Shown: positions 50,540-63,489, counted from the first letter of the stretch. The stretch: DNA of 64,000 nucleotides from Mycobacterium kiyosense (GCA_021654635.1 AP025179.1:1736001-1800000); one strand, 5' to 3'. Notes: generated by a model from the letters alone, not told the origin. Made by a program: numbers and translations.

Positions 50540-51568
50540 GATGTCGATGACGAAGCGGTACCGCACGTCACTGGCCAGCACCCGCTCGTAGGCCTCGTTG
50601 ACGTAATCGGCTTCGATGACCTCGATTTCGGGCGTCACGTCGTGTTCGGCGCAGAAGTCGAGCATCTCCTGGGTCTCGGCGATGCCGCCGATGTTCGACC
50701 CGGACAGGCTGCGCCGCGCCGCCGCCAACGCAAACGCATGCACCTCCATGGGGTGCTCGGGGATGCCGAGTTCCACCATGGTGCCGTCGACGTCGAGCAG
50801 GCCCATGTACTGCCCGAGATCCAAGTTGGCCGAGACGGTGTTGAGGATCAGGTCGAAGCCGCCGCGCAGTTTCTTGAAGGTGTCGGGGTCCGACGTCGCG
50901 TAGTAATTGCTTGCGCCCAAACGCAATCCGTCTTCCATCTTCTTCAGCGACTGGGACAGCACGCTGACCTGGCAGCCCATCGCCGCGCCCAGCTTGACGC
51001 CCATGTGCCCCAGGCCGCCCAGCCCGACGATAGCCAGGCGGGTGTCCTGCCCGGCCTTCCAGTGTCGCAGCGGGGAGAACAGAGTGATGCCCGCGCACAG
51101 CAGCGGCGCGGCCTTGTCCAGCGGCAGCGACTTGGGAATGCGCACCACGAAGTTCTCGTCGACGACGACGGCCTGGCTGTACCCACCGTGGGTGGGGGTG
51201 CCGTCCTTGTCGATGGAGTTGTAAGTGAACGTGGCGCCGTTCTTGCAGTACTGCTCGAGTCCGGCCTTCCAGCTGCTGCATCGACCGCACGAGTTCACCA
51301 TGCACCCGACGCCGACGTGGTCGCCGACCTTGTGCTTGGTCACCTCGGAGCCGACGGCGCTCACCACGCCGGCAATCTCGTGGCCCGGCACCACGGGATA
51401 GTTGGGCACGCCCCATTCGGCCTTGACGGTGTGGATGTCGGAGTGGCAGATGCCGGCGAACTTGATGTCGATGGCTACGTCGTGCGGGCCGGGGTCGCGG
51501 CGTTCAATCGTGGTCTTGGTCAGCGGCTCTTTGGCGGACGTGGCCGCGTAAGCGTTAACAGTGCTCAT
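50528..51568 (-). CDS. adhC: Zinc-type alcohol dehydrogenase AdhC
   Basis: The 346-residue enzyme has the catalytic zinc motif [15 protein letters not shown] and [11 protein letters not shown], structural zinc cysteines around [20 protein letters not shown], and the NAD(P) motif [14 protein letters not shown]. The cinnamyl-alcohol-dehydrogenase-like pattern implies NADP-linked reduction of aldehydes. ATG 51568 gives the Rv3045 length of 346. Upstream a 219-base gap separates it from fecB. Confidence 0.92.
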   Translation of the reverse strand: MSTVNAYAATSAKEPLTKTTIERRDPGPHDVAIDIKFAGICHSDIHTVKAEWGVPNYPVVPGHEIAGVVSAVGSEVTKHKVGDHVGVGCMVNSCGRCSSWKAGLEQYCKNGATFTYNSIDKDGTPTHGGYSQAVVVDENFVVRIPKSLPLDKAAPLLCAGITLFSPLRHWKAGQDTRLAIVGLGGLGHMGVKLGAAMGCQVSVLSQSLKKMEDGLRLGASNYYATSDPDTFKKLRGGFDLILNTVSANLDLGQYMGLLDVDGTMVELGIPEHPMEVHAFALAAARRSLSGSNIGGIAETQEMLDFCAEHDVTPEIEVIEADYVNEAYERVLASDVRYRFVIDISTL

Positions 51569-51715
51569 ATATCCATCCCTCTTCGATCGCGTACGCAATA
51601 AGTTTAGCTAAGGTAACGTTTTCGGGCCAACCGGGCCCACTCAGCCCTGGTCATCAGCTTAGGACGCTCTTCGACGACAGCGTCGACCCGAAGCGTCTAG
51701 CTCGCCAGGGGCGGC

Positions 51716-51776
51716 GTTGACTCTGCGGTGCGGGCGCGATCTTCTCGCACTTTCGCGCCGTGGACGCAGAGTCGAC
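51716..51776. repeat. Long imperfect inverted repeat between fecB and adhC
   Basis: GTTGACTCTGCG (51716-51727) pairs with CGCAGAGTCGAC (51765-51776) at 11 of 12 positions, and GGCGCGA pairs with TCGCGCC further in. It is a transcribed 61-base structure of unknown role; it could end fecB transcription. Confidence 0.5.
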
Positions 51777-51787
51777 GAGAGGGTCGC

Positions 51788-52885
51788 TCAGTTGATCGGG
51801 GCGTTGATCCAGCGCAGGTCGTTGACGATGCCGCGGGCGGCGATCAAGCCCTGGCCGGTCTGCCAGATCTCGTCGTTGACGACGAACACCCGGTTGTCGC
51901 GGTTGGCGCCCAGCTTGCGCCACGGGCCGCTGTCCAGCACGGTCGCGGCGCGGTCGGTGGCCGCCTGTGATGCGCACGACACATAGACGATGTCGCCGTC
52001 GGCGGCGGAGAGGTCAGGGTTCTTGGCCAGGTCGGCGTCGGTGGCGCCGAACTCGAGGTAGGGCTTGTCGGTGAACCGCTGTGGGGCCGGCCGGTCCACC
52101 TTGACCGCAGCCAGCACGCTGGCCGGAAAATTGTCGGCGCCGTACACCCGCAGGGTGGTGGCCGTCAGCTGGACCACCGACACCTGGAAGTGGGCCGAGT
52201 CGTGTTTGGTCCCCACTTCGGTGGCGCGCTGGGTGAAGCCGTTGATCAGGGCGTCCATCGCGGCGCCCCGAGCCGTCGCGGCGCCGATCTGACGCAGGTT
52301 GTCCTGCCATGCTGCGCCCGCCGCAGCGGTGAACACCGTCGGCGCGATCGCGGCCAGCGCGGAATACAGCGTCGGCGTCAACGCGGCCGAACCCAGGATC
52401 AGGTCCGGGTGTGCCGCGGCGATGGCGTTCAGATCCGGCATGCTGCGGGTGCCGACTCCGGGCACGTCGTGCAGCACTTTGCCCAGGTACGACGGTTGGC
52501 CCTGGGTGCCGTCGGCCAACGCGGCACCGACCACCCGGGACTGCAGTCCCAACGCGCACAGCGCGTCCAGCTGGTCGCCGGAGAGCACCACGATGCGTTG
52601 CGGATCGGCTGGCACCTGCGCGGTGTCGGGGGTGACGCCCGCGGCGTTGCGTGCCGGGCGGGTGGCCGGCCCGGGATCGGGCGCGGCCGCGTCCTTGGCG
52701 CACGATTCGTCGGGCTTACGGTCGTTGCCCAGCACCCCGGCGCCGGCGATCTGGGTGGTGGGTGTCACCAGCGGCCGCGACGACACCGGTTTGTCGGAGC
52801 CGCAGGCCCCGCAGGTCAGCACGATTGCTGCCAGGGTGATCACGGCCAAGGTGGGGCGCAGACCGCCGGAATGCGTCGAAGACAT
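51788..52885 (-). CDS. fecB: FecB heme/siderophore-binding lipoprotein
   Basis: The 365-residue periplasmic-binding protein has a signal with cysteines at LTCGACGSDKP (lipidation plausible), then TTQIAGAGVLGNDRKPDESC, a helical-backbone fold: RIVVLSGDQLDALCALGL, PDLNAIAAAHPDLILGSAAL, and ADGDIVYVSCASQAATDRAA. FecB binds heme and mycobactin-type ligands on the outer face of the membrane. ATG at 52885 gives a length near the 359 of Rv3044. Divergent from ctaD. Confidence 0.9.
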   Translation of the reverse strand: MSSTHSGGLRPTLAVITLAAIVLTCGACGSDKPVSSRPLVTPTTQIAGAGVLGNDRKPDESCAKDAAAPDPGPATRPARNAAGVTPDTAQVPADPQRIVVLSGDQLDALCALGLQSRVVGAALADGTQGQPSYLGKVLHDVPGVGTRSMPDLNAIAAAHPDLILGSAALTPTLYSALAAIAPTVFTAAAGAAWQDNLRQIGAATARGAAMDALINGFTQRATEVGTKHDSAHFQVSVVQLTATTLRVYGADNFPASVLAAVKVDRPAPQRFTDKPYLEFGATDADLAKNPDLSAADGDIVYVSCASQAATDRAATVLDSGPWRKLGANRDNRVFVVNDEIWQTGQGLIAARGIVNDLRWINAPIN

Positions 52886-53016
52886 TGCGGCGAGCGTAAC
52901 CCCACCGCGAAATCCGACGCTGATAACCGCAGCCAGGTGGCATGGGCGGCCGGCGGGGAGAGCCAATTACGACAGTTTGTAGGACCAGACCTTCCACGAA
53001 CCTGATCGGGGGCTAA

Positions 53017-56065
<3,049 letters not shown>

Positions 56066-56118
56066 TGCGGGGCAGCCGCGGCTCGGCGCGCGCTTGTATA
56101 CACCATATGATAAATTCT

Positions 56119-56134
56119 TCAACTGTTAAGTTGA
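56119..56134. promoter_or_regulatory. Inverted repeat upstream of the hyc regulator
   Basis: TCAACT-GTTA-AGTTGA is a perfect 6-bp inverted repeat 24 bases before the ArsR-type gene start, in an AT-rich promoter segment. It is a likely binding site of that regulator. Confidence 0.6.
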
Positions 56135-56158
56135 TGGATTGGTGAGTGGGGTCCCGGG

Positions 56159-56506
56159 GTGTCCAAGCAGCCGCTGTACCAACTGAAGGCGGAGTTCTTC
56201 AAGACGCTCGCACATCCGGCGCGGGTCAGGATCCTGGAAATGCTCTCCGAGCGCGATCACACGGTGGCCGAGTTGTTGCCCGAGGTGGGCCTGGAGTCAT
56301 CCAACCTGTCCCAGCAGCTCGGTGTGCTGCGCCGGGCAGGCGTGGTGACCGCCACCAAGGACGGCAACACGGTGATCTACTCGATTACCTCGCCGCTGAT
56401 CGCCGAGCTCATGGCGGTCGCCCGTCAGGTACTCACCGGCATGCTCACCGGGCAGGTCGCCGTACTCGAAGACCTGCGCGCGGGCAGCCCCACGGACCAG
56501 CGGTAG
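56159..56506 (+). CDS. ArsR/SmtB-family regulator (Rv0081-like)
   Basis: The 115-residue winged-helix regulator reads LYQLKAEFFKTLAHPARVRI, VAELLPEVGLESSNLSQQLG and VLRRAGVVTATKDGNTVIYS. No metal-site cysteines are present. Rv0081 is a known hypoxia-network regulator that autoregulates and controls the hyc operon. GTG at 56159. First gene of the operon. Confidence 0.9.
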   Translation: MSKQPLYQLKAEFFKTLAHPARVRILEMLSERDHTVAELLPEVGLESSNLSQQLGVLRRAGVVTATKDGNTVIYSITSPLIAELMAVARQVLTGMLTGQVAVLEDLRAGSPTDQR

Positions 56507-56517
56507 GCGCGCGAAAA

Positions 56518-56997
56518 GTGAGTTGGCTCAGCAGAATTCTGCGACTTCGCCGCGTGACCGAACCCGCGGGTGAGACGCCCGCGGCCGCCGCGGCCGCCCC
56601 GGCCGGGGTACGCGGATCCCTGCAGGTGCGTCACGTCGACGCCGGCTCCTGCAACGGCTGCGAGGTAGAGATCTCCGGGGCGTTCGGGCCGGTGTACGAC
56701 GCCGAGCGGTTCGGTGCCCGGCTGGTGGCATCGCCGCGGCACGCGGACGCACTGCTGGTCACCGGGGTGGTCACCCGCAACATGGCGCAGCCGCTGCGAA
56801 ATACCTTGGCCGCCACACCTTTACCCCGGGTGGTGATCGCCTGCGGCGACTGCGCACTGAACCGCGGAGTGTTCGCCGAGGCCTACGGGGTGGTGGGCGC
56901 GGTCGGCGAGGTCGTCCCGGTCGACGTCGAGATTCCCGGCTGTCCGCCCACGCCCGACCAGGTGGTCGCGGCCCTGCGGTCGGTGACGGGCCGGTGA
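56518..56997 (+). CDS. NADH:quinone oxidoreductase 20 kDa-like FeS subunit (Rv0082-like)
   Basis: The 159-residue protein has the [4Fe-4S] ligands expected of NuoB/HycG: two cysteines in HVDAGSCNGCEVEISGAFGP, one in ACGDCALNRGVF and one in IPGCPPTPD. It passes electrons between the large subunit and the membrane arm. GTG at 56518 gives the Rv0082 length. Confidence 0.9.
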   Translation: MSWLSRILRLRRVTEPAGETPAAAAAAPAGVRGSLQVRHVDAGSCNGCEVEISGAFGPVYDAERFGARLVASPRHADALLVTGVVTRNMAQPLRNTLAATPLPRVVIACGDCALNRGVFAEAYGVVGAVGEVVPVDVEIPGCPPTPDQVVAALRSVTGR

Positions 56998-58937
56998 CCG
57001 GCACTCACGCCACCACGATCGGTCCGTTGGTGAGCGGCGCGGCGACCACGGTCCTCGGCGCGGCGGGGACGGTACTGGGGTTGACCGCCATCTTCGAGCC
57101 GCTGCCGCGAGTGTGCCTACCCTGGCTGTTACCGCTGAGCGGGGTGGAATTCGAAGTCAGTCGACTCGGCGGGTTCTTCATGGCGCTGACCGGCGCGGTG
57201 GCACTCGTCGTCGGGGTGTACAGCGTCGGGTACCTGCGCCACGAGCGACTGGGATCAGTCGCGCAGGTGATGCTGCCTGCGTTCGTCGCCGCGATGCTGC
57301 TGGTGCCCGCCGCAGGTTCGGTGGCCACCTTCCTGCTGTGCTGGGAGTTGATGGCGCTCAGCTCGCTGGTGCTGCTGGCTGCCGATCACCGACGGCCCCA
57401 AGTACGTTCGGCCGCAGTCTATTACGCGGTGATGACGCAGCTGGGCTTCACCGCCGTGCTGGTCGGGCTGATGGTGTTGGCCGCGGCCGCGGGGACCGGT
57501 CGATTCGCCGGCATGGACATCGCATCGGTCTCGGGTCCGCTGCGCAATGTGATATTCCTGTTGACCCTGCTGGGATTCGGCTCCAAGGCGGGCCTGCTGC
57601 CGCTGCACGCCTGGCTGCCGCGGGCACACCCGGAAGCGCCGAGTCCGGTCTCGGCGTTGATGAGCGCGGCGATGGTCAACCTGGGTGTCTACGGGATCCT
57701 GCGGATCGACTTGCAGCTGCTCGGGCCGGGGCCGCGCTGGTGGGGTGCCACGCTGCTCGCGGTCGGGGCGGCCTCCGCCCTCTACGGCGTACTGCAGGCT
57801 TCGGTGGCCGCGGATCTCAAACGGCTGCTGGGCTATTCGACGATCGAAAACATGGGCCTGGTCACCCTGGCGCTGGGCGCTGCCACGCTGTTGTCGGCGG
57901 CCGGCGCGGGCGCGGCTGCGGTGGTCGCGATGACGGCGGCGCTGCTGCATCTGCTCGCCCATGCCGCGTTCAAGTGCCTGGGGTTCATGGCCGCGGGGTC
58001 GGTGCTGCTGGGCGCCGGCGAACGTGACCTGGACCGGATGGGCGGGCTGGCCCGCCGAATGCCCGCCACCACAACGCTGTTCGGTGTCGCAGCACTCGGC
58101 GCGTCCGGGCTGCCGCTGGGCGCGGGATTCGTCAGCGAATGGCTGCTGGTGCAGTCGTTGATCCACGCCCGGTCCCAGCACACCTTCCTCGGCCTGGTCA
58201 CACCGCTGGGGGTCGGCGCGGTGGCGTTGACGGCGGGTCTCGGGGTGGCCGCGATGGTGAAGGCTTTCGGCACCGGGTTTTTAGCGCGGGCCCGCTCCGA
58301 CGGGGCCGCTGCGGCGCGCGAGGCGCCGGTGAGCATGCTCGCCGGGATGGTGGTCGCGGCGCTGGGTTGCGTCGTGGTCGCGGTGACGCCGTTCGTGTTC
58401 GTCGGCCCGTTGCAGTCGGTGCTGCAAAGCCTGCCGGCCTCAAGTGGCGCCGACCTGGCCGGGCTGGGCCTGATGCTGCACCTGCCGGGCATGGACGGCT
58501 CGATCTCACCCACCCTGCTCGCCGGGGCCCTGATCGTCGCGGTGCTGTTGGTGCTGTGCCTGGCCCGCTGGGGAGCCCGGCACCGGCCGCAGCCGGCGCA
58601 GTTGCCGTTATGGGCCTGCGGTGCAGACGAACTCAGCCCGCGGATGCAGTACACCGCTACCTCGTTCGCCCAGCCGCTGCAACGCGTCTTCGACGACCTG
58701 CTGCGGCCGGACACCGGCATCGAGGTGACGCACCTGGAGGGAACCCGCTACCACGTCGACAAGATCGCCTACCACGCCAAGTTGGCCGACGCCGTCGAAG
58801 AGCGCCTCTATGCTCCCGTGCTGTCCGCTATCGCCGGGTGCGCACGGGCGGTCCGGTTCGCGCACAACGGAAGTATTCACCTGTACCTGGGTTACGGCGC
58901 CCTTGGTGTGCTGATCGTTCTGGTGGTGGCGCGATGA
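56994..58937 (+). CDS. HyfB/NuoL-like membrane proton-pump subunit (Rv0083-like)
   Basis: The 647-residue polytopic protein is an Mrp/NuoL-type antiporter subunit: ELMALSSLVLLAADHRRPQV, FGSKAGLLPLHAWLPRAHPE (conserved Lys in the channel), LLGYSTIENMGLVTLALGAA, and HAAFKCLGFMAAGSVLLGAG. GTG overlaps the previous stop. Carries about 15 membrane helices. Confidence 0.9.
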   Translation: MTGTHATTIGPLVSGAATTVLGAAGTVLGLTAIFEPLPRVCLPWLLPLSGVEFEVSRLGGFFMALTGAVALVVGVYSVGYLRHERLGSVAQVMLPAFVAAMLLVPAAGSVATFLLCWELMALSSLVLLAADHRRPQVRSAAVYYAVMTQLGFTAVLVGLMVLAAAAGTGRFAGMDIASVSGPLRNVIFLLTLLGFGSKAGLLPLHAWLPRAHPEAPSPVSALMSAAMVNLGVYGILRIDLQLLGPGPRWWGATLLAVGAASALYGVLQASVAADLKRLLGYSTIENMGLVTLALGAATLLSAAGAGAAAVVAMTAALLHLLAHAAFKCLGFMAAGSVLLGAGERDLDRMGGLARRMPATTTLFGVAALGASGLPLGAGFVSEWLLVQSLIHARSQHTFLGLVTPLGVGAVALTAGLGVAAMVKAFGTGFLARARSDGAAAAREAPVSMLAGMVVAALGCVVVAVTPFVFVGPLQSVLQSLPASSGADLAGLGLMLHLPGMDGSISPTLLAGALIVAVLLVLCLARWGARHRPQPAQLPLWACGADELSPRMQYTATSFAQPLQRVFDDLLRPDTGIEVTHLEGTRYHVDKIAYHAKLADAVEERLYAPVLSAIAGCARAVRFAHNGSIHLYLGYGALGVLIVLVVAR

Positions 58938-59896
58938 ACCTCATGTCGGCTCTGGCCGGCCTCGCCCAGATCGGTGGGGTGATGCTCGGCGCGCCGCTGG
59001 TGATCGGGCTGATGCGCCAGGTGCGGGCCCGCTTGGAAGGTCGTTGCGGCGCAGGCATTCTGCAGCCGTGGCGCGATCTACGCAAACAACTGCGCAAACA
59101 GCAGGTCAGACCGGAGGGCACCACGCTGGTCTTCGCGGCTGCCCCGGTATTGCTGGCGGCCACGACGCTGCTGATCGCCGCAATCGTCCCGCTGGTCGCG
59201 ACCGGTTCACCGCTGGACCCGGTCGCGGACCTGTTCGCCGTGGTGGGCCTGCTGTTCCTCGGCACGGTGGCGCTGACCTTGGCCGGCATCGACACCGGAA
59301 CCTCTTTCGGCGGGATGGGCGCCAGCCGTGAGATCACCATCGCCGCGCTGGTCGAGCCCACCATCCTGCTCGCGGTGTTCGCGCTGTCCATCCCTGCCCG
59401 CTCGGCCAATCTGGGCGCCATCGTCGGGTTCAGCCTGCACAACCCCGGCGAGGTGGTGTCGCTGAGCGGAATCCTGGCGTTCGTCGCCCTGGTGATCGTC
59501 GTCATCGCCGAGACCGGGCGGCTACCCGTCGACAACCCGGCCACCCACCTGGAGCTGACCATGGTGCACGAGGCGATGGTGCTCGAATATGCGGGGCCGA
59601 GGTTGGCGCTGGTCGAATGGGCAAGCGCGATGCGTCTCACCGTGCTGCTGGCGCTACTGGCGAATCTGTTCGCCCCATGGGGGATCGCGGGGCAGCGGCC
59701 GACCCTGATCGGCGTCGGGATCGGTATCGTCGCCATAGCTTTGAAGGTGGTGCTGGCCGCCGCGGTACTGGGCGGTGCCGAGGTATTCATCGCGAAACTG
59801 CGCCTGTTCCGGGTGCCCGAATTGCTGGCCGGCTCGTTCCTGATGGCGCTGCTGGCGGTCAGCGCGGCCAATTTCTTTGCCGGACAAGCGGGATGA
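58934..59896 (+). CDS. hycD: HycD/NuoH-like membrane subunit (Rv0084-like)
   Basis: The 320-residue protein has [22 protein letters not shown]-type start ([12 protein letters not shown]), [24 protein letters not shown] helices, [19 protein letters not shown] and [20 protein letters not shown], the NuoH quinone-site signature. ATG overlaps the previous stop as ATGA. Confidence 0.9.
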   Translation: MNLMSALAGLAQIGGVMLGAPLVIGLMRQVRARLEGRCGAGILQPWRDLRKQLRKQQVRPEGTTLVFAAAPVLLAATTLLIAAIVPLVATGSPLDPVADLFAVVGLLFLGTVALTLAGIDTGTSFGGMGASREITIAALVEPTILLAVFALSIPARSANLGAIVGFSLHNPGEVVSLSGILAFVALVIVVIAETGRLPVDNPATHLELTMVHEAMVLEYAGPRLALVEWASAMRLTVLLALLANLFAPWGIAGQRPTLIGVGIGIVAIALKVVLAAAVLGGAEVFIAKLRLFRVPELLAGSFLMALLAVSAANFFAGQAG

Positions 59897-59897
59897 C

Positions 59898-60554
59898 ATG
59901 ACTGCACTGAACTATGGAAGTGTGCTCGACCTGGCGCCGGGCGGGTTGGTGCTGACCGCTGTGCTGATCGTGTGGCGGCGCGACCTGCGTTCCATCGTGC
60001 GCCTGCTCGCCGCCCAGGGCATCGCCCTGGCCATCATCCCGGTCATTCTCGGTGTGCACGAACACAATTGGGAACTGATCGGTATCGGCGTGGCACTGTT
60101 CGTGCTGCGCGGCGTCGTCCTGCCGATGCTGCTCTCCCGCGCACTGGACGCCGATGAGCATCGCGAAGCGACACCGCTGGTGAACACCACTGCCTCGCTG
60201 CTCATCGCGGCGGGACTGACGGTGATCGCGCTGGCCGTCACCCGCCCGTTGGTGCGGCTGGATCCCGGCGCCGAGGTCAGCGCCGCTCCGGCGGGGCTGG
60301 CGGTGGTGCTGATCGCCTTGTTCGTGATGGCGACCAGGCGACACGCCATTTCGCAGGCCGCCGGATTCCTCATGCTGGACAACGGAATCGTCGCCACCGC
60401 GTTCCTGCTCACCGCCGGTGTACCGCTGATCGTCGAACTGGGCGGCTCGCTCGACGTGCTGTTCGCGCTGATCGTCCTGGGCGTCCTGACCGGACAGCTG
60501 CGACGGATGTTCGGCGGCACCGGCCTGGACCAGCTACAGCGATTGCGAGACTGA
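59898..60554 (+). CDS. hycP: HycP/HyfE-like membrane subunit (Rv0085-like)
   Basis: The 218-residue protein has about six hydrophobic segments ([80 protein letters not shown]) and matches the HyfE/NuoK-like small subunit. Its ATG lies one base after the previous stop and its stop overlaps the next start. Confidence 0.87.
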   Translation: MTALNYGSVLDLAPGGLVLTAVLIVWRRDLRSIVRLLAAQGIALAIIPVILGVHEHNWELIGIGVALFVLRGVVLPMLLSRALDADEHREATPLVNTTASLLIAAGLTVIALAVTRPLVRLDPGAEVSAAPAGLAVVLIALFVMATRRHAISQAAGFLMLDNGIVATAFLLTAGVPLIVELGGSLDVLFALIVLGVLTGQLRRMFGGTGLDQLQRLRD

Positions 60555-62020
60555 TGACCATCCTGATTCTGGTGCCGATCCTGGCACCGGCCGCTGCCGC
60601 AGTGGCCGGCTGGATCGGTGGGTGGCGCCGCGCGACGGCCACCCTGACCGTGCTTTCGGCGATTGCGGTGCTCGGATCGGCTGTGGCGCTGGGCATTCAG
60701 ACGGGCGGGCGGCCCGGCGTGGTGCTGGACGGACTGCTGCGCTCCGACGCCTTGTCGGTGACGATGCTGATCGTCATCGGCGTCGTCGGCACCCTGGCCA
60801 CCTGGGCGAGCATCGGCTACATCGACGCCGAACTCGAGCACGGCCACACCGACCGCGGCGACGCCCGGCTGTATGGGACGCTGACGCCGGCGTTCGTATC
60901 CGCGATGGCACTGGCGGTGTCCGCCAACAACATCGGGGTGACCTGGGTAGCCGTGGAAGCCACCACGGTGATCACGGCTTTCCTGGTCGGGCACCGTCGC
61001 ACCCGCACCGCGCTGGAGGCTACCTGGAAGTACGTGGTGATCTGCTCGGTCGGGATCGCCGTCGCGTTCCTGGGCACCGTGCTGCTGTATTTCGCGGTGC
61101 GCCACGCCGGCGCCGACAGCGCGACCGCCCTCGATCTCGACGTGCTGGTGGCTCGCGCCGGCCAACTCGACCCGTCGGTGGCCAGGCTGGCGGGTGGGCT
61201 GCTGCTGATCGGATACGGCGCCAAGGTGGGATTGGTGCCGTTCCACGGCTGGCTGGCCGACGCGCACAGCCAGGCGCCGGCCCCGGTGTCGGCGCTGATG
61301 AGCGGAGTGCTGCTCTCGGTGGCGTTTTCGGTGCTGATCCGGTTGCGCGGGGTCATCGACGCCGCGGTGGGCAGCGGCTTCCTGCGGGCCGGCTTCCTGA
61401 CCCTTGGACTAGCCACCGTCCTGATCGCCGCGCTGTTGCTCACCGTGGCAACGGACCTCAAGCGGATGCTGGCCTACTCGTCGATGGAGAACATGGGCCT
61501 GATCGCGATCGCGGCGGCCGCGGGAACCAAACTGGCCATCGCCGCGCTGCTGCTGCATGTGCTGGCGCACGGCGTCGGAAAGACGGTGCTGTTCCTGGCC
61601 GGCGGTCAGTTGCAGGCCGCACACGATTCCACCGCCATCGCCGACATCAGCGCGGTGCTGACCCGCTCGCGCCTGATCGGCACCTCGTTTGCCATCGGAG
61701 TTGTTGCGCTGCTTGGGTTTCCGCCGTTCGCGATGTTCGCCAGCGAGTTGGCCATCGCCAGGTCGCTGGCCGATGCCCGGCTCGTCTGGGCGATGGGCGC
61801 CGCGCTGCTGCTGATGGTGGTGGCATTTGCGGCGCTGGTCGGCAACGCCCGACGCATCCTGCTCGGGTCGCCGAGCGTGGACGCCCCGCCCATCGTGGTG
61901 CCCGCCTCGGTGGCCGCCGCATTGCTGGCCGGCGTCGCGGCCTCGCTGGTGCTGGGCGTGTCCGCCGGACCGCTGACGGGGCTGTTCAGCACGGCGGCCA
62001 GTCAGTTCGGGGCCGGATGA
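60554..62020 (+). CDS. hycQ: HycQ/HyfF-NuoN-like proton-pump subunit (Rv0086-like)
   Basis: The 488-residue antiporter-like subunit has VTWVAVEATTVITAFLVGHR, GYGAKVGLVPFHGWLADAHS (channel lysine), RMLAYSSMENMGLIAIAAAA and HVLAHGVGKTVLFLAGGQLQ. With Rv0083-like it forms two pump modules. It overlaps its neighbours by one to four bases. Confidence 0.9.
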   Translation: MTILILVPILAPAAAAVAGWIGGWRRATATLTVLSAIAVLGSAVALGIQTGGRPGVVLDGLLRSDALSVTMLIVIGVVGTLATWASIGYIDAELEHGHTDRGDARLYGTLTPAFVSAMALAVSANNIGVTWVAVEATTVITAFLVGHRRTRTALEATWKYVVICSVGIAVAFLGTVLLYFAVRHAGADSATALDLDVLVARAGQLDPSVARLAGGLLLIGYGAKVGLVPFHGWLADAHSQAPAPVSALMSGVLLSVAFSVLIRLRGVIDAAVGSGFLRAGFLTLGLATVLIAALLLTVATDLKRMLAYSSMENMGLIAIAAAAGTKLAIAALLLHVLAHGVGKTVLFLAGGQLQAAHDSTAIADISAVLTRSRLIGTSFAIGVVALLGFPPFAMFASELAIARSLADARLVWAMGAALLLMVVAFAALVGNARRILLGSPSVDAPPIVVPASVAAALLAGVAASLVLGVSAGPLTGLFSTAASQFGAG

Positions 62021-63489
62021 TGCCGCCGGAACGGCTGTGCCGCAACGTATCTGACGATAGCCTTGCCGGTGCCGTCGGGACCCTGTTGGACGACGGATTC
62101 AGATTGGCGCTGGTGGCCGCCCACGACGACGGCGCCGTGCTGCGGGTCGTCTACCTGCTGCTGGCCGGGCAGCCGGACCGCCGCGTCGAACTCACCCTGA
62201 CCATCGACGCCGGCGATCCGGCGGTGCCTTCGCTTGCCCACTTGTCCATCCCCGCCGGCCGCTTCGAACGCGAGATGATGGACCTGTACGGGATCGCGCC
62301 GCAAGGACATCCGCAGCCGCGACGATTGGTGAGCCACGCGCACTGGCCGTCGGACTGGTATCCGATGCGCCATAACGCGTCCGCACCAACAGAATTCGCG
62401 ACCGTGGGGGGGTTTCCGTTCGTCACCGTCGAAGGCCCCGGGGTGTACGAGATCCCGGTCGGGCCGGTCCACGCCGGACTGATCGAGCCCGGGCACTTCC
62501 GCTTTTCGGTGATCGGGGAATCGGTGTTGCGTCTCAAGGCGCGGCTGTGGTTCGTGCACCGGGGCATCGAGAAGCTGTTCGAGGGGCGACCCGCCGCGGG
62601 GGCGGTGGGGATGGCCGAACGGATCAGCGGCGACACCTCGGCCGCCCACGCGCTGGCCCACAGTTTGGCGGTGGAGGAGGCGCTCGGTTACCAGGCGCCC
62701 GACGCGCTGCACCGGCTGCGGGCGCTGCTCGTCGAACTCGAACGGCTCTACAACCATGCCACCGACCTGGGGGCGCTGGCCAACGACGTCGGATTCGCAC
62801 TGGCCAACTCCCATGCCCAGCGAGTGCGCGAACTGGTGCTGCGCATCAACCACCGTGTCACCGGGCACCGGCTGCTGCGCGGCGCGATCCGGCCCGGAGG
62901 CGTTGTCCTGCAACAGCTTCCAGAGCCGGTCGAGCTACGGGCGCTGGCCGTCGACGTCGCCGAGATCGCCGCGCTCACCCTGGGCAACTCGGTGATCTAC
63001 GACCGCTTCGCCGACACCGCCGTGCTGAAGCGCGACGACGCCTGCGCGATGGGTTGCCTGGGCTACGTCGCACGCGCCAGCGGCATCGGCACCGATGCGC
63101 GCCTGGACCACCCGACGACGCCGCTGCCGGTCGAGCCGGTGGGCCGCGCCGACGGCGACGTGCTGGCCCGCTACCTGATTCGCCGCGACGAGTTCGCGGC
63201 ATCGGTCGCGCTGGCCTGCACCTTGATCGAGGAACACCACGGCCCGCTGCAACAGGTGGCGTCGCTGCCGGCGGCCGGTGGGTCGGGTGTGGGGATCGTG
63301 GAGGGCTGGCGGGGCACCATCGTGCACCGCGTGGAGGTCGACGCCGGTGTGATCACCCGCGCCAAGGTGGTGGATCCGTCCTGGTTCAACTGGCCCGCGC
63401 TGCCGGTCGCGATGGCCGACACGATCGTCCCGGACTTCCCGCTGGCCAACAAGAGCTTCAACCTGTCCTATGCCGGCAACGACTTGTGA
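62017..63489 (+). CDS. hycE: HycE/NuoCD-like large subunit lacking nickel ligands (Rv0087-like)
   Basis: The 490-residue protein fuses a NuoC-like N-terminus (PAGRFEREMMDLYGI) to a large-subunit domain: GPVHAGLIEPGHFRFSVIGE, LRLKARLWFVHRGIEKLFEG and RISGDTSAAHALAHSLAVEE. In true [NiFe] hydrogenases the last reads RxCGxC; here both cysteines are missing. The C-terminal DPCxxC motif reads DPSWFNW. The subunit therefore cannot bind nickel in the usual way. Last gene of the operon. ATG at 62017 overlaps the hycQ stop. Confidence 0.88.
   Translation: MMPPERLCRNVSDDSLAGAVGTLLDDGFRLALVAAHDDGAVLRVVYLLLAGQPDRRVELTLTIDAGDPAVPSLAHLSIPAGRFEREMMDLYGIAPQGHPQPRRLVSHAHWPSDWYPMRHNASAPTEFATVGGFPFVTVEGPGVYEIPVGPVHAGLIEPGHFRFSVIGESVLRLKARLWFVHRGIEKLFEGRPAAGAVGMAERISGDTSAAHALAHSLAVEEALGYQAPDALHRLRALLVELERLYNHATDLGALANDVGFALANSHAQRVRELVLRINHRVTGHRLLRGAIRPGGVVLQQLPEPVELRALAVDVAEIAALTLGNSVIYDRFADTAVLKRDDACAMGCLGYVARASGIGTDARLDHPTTPLPVEPVGRADGDVLARYLIRRDEFAASVALACTLIEEHHGPLQQVASLPAAGGSGVGIVEGWRGTIVHRVEVDAGVITRAKVVDPSWFNWPALPVAMADTIVPDFPLANKSFNLSYAGNDL

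Noticed and set aside
51569..51640. IdeR iron box upstream of adhC
   Set aside because: TTAGCTAAGGTAACG near 51603 resembles half of an IdeR site but lacks the second half, and the nearest gene is not an iron gene.
56101..56160. DosR box before the hyc operon
   Set aside because: GTCCCGGGG near the start codon only weakly resembles the TTSGGGACTWWAGTCCCSAA palindrome.
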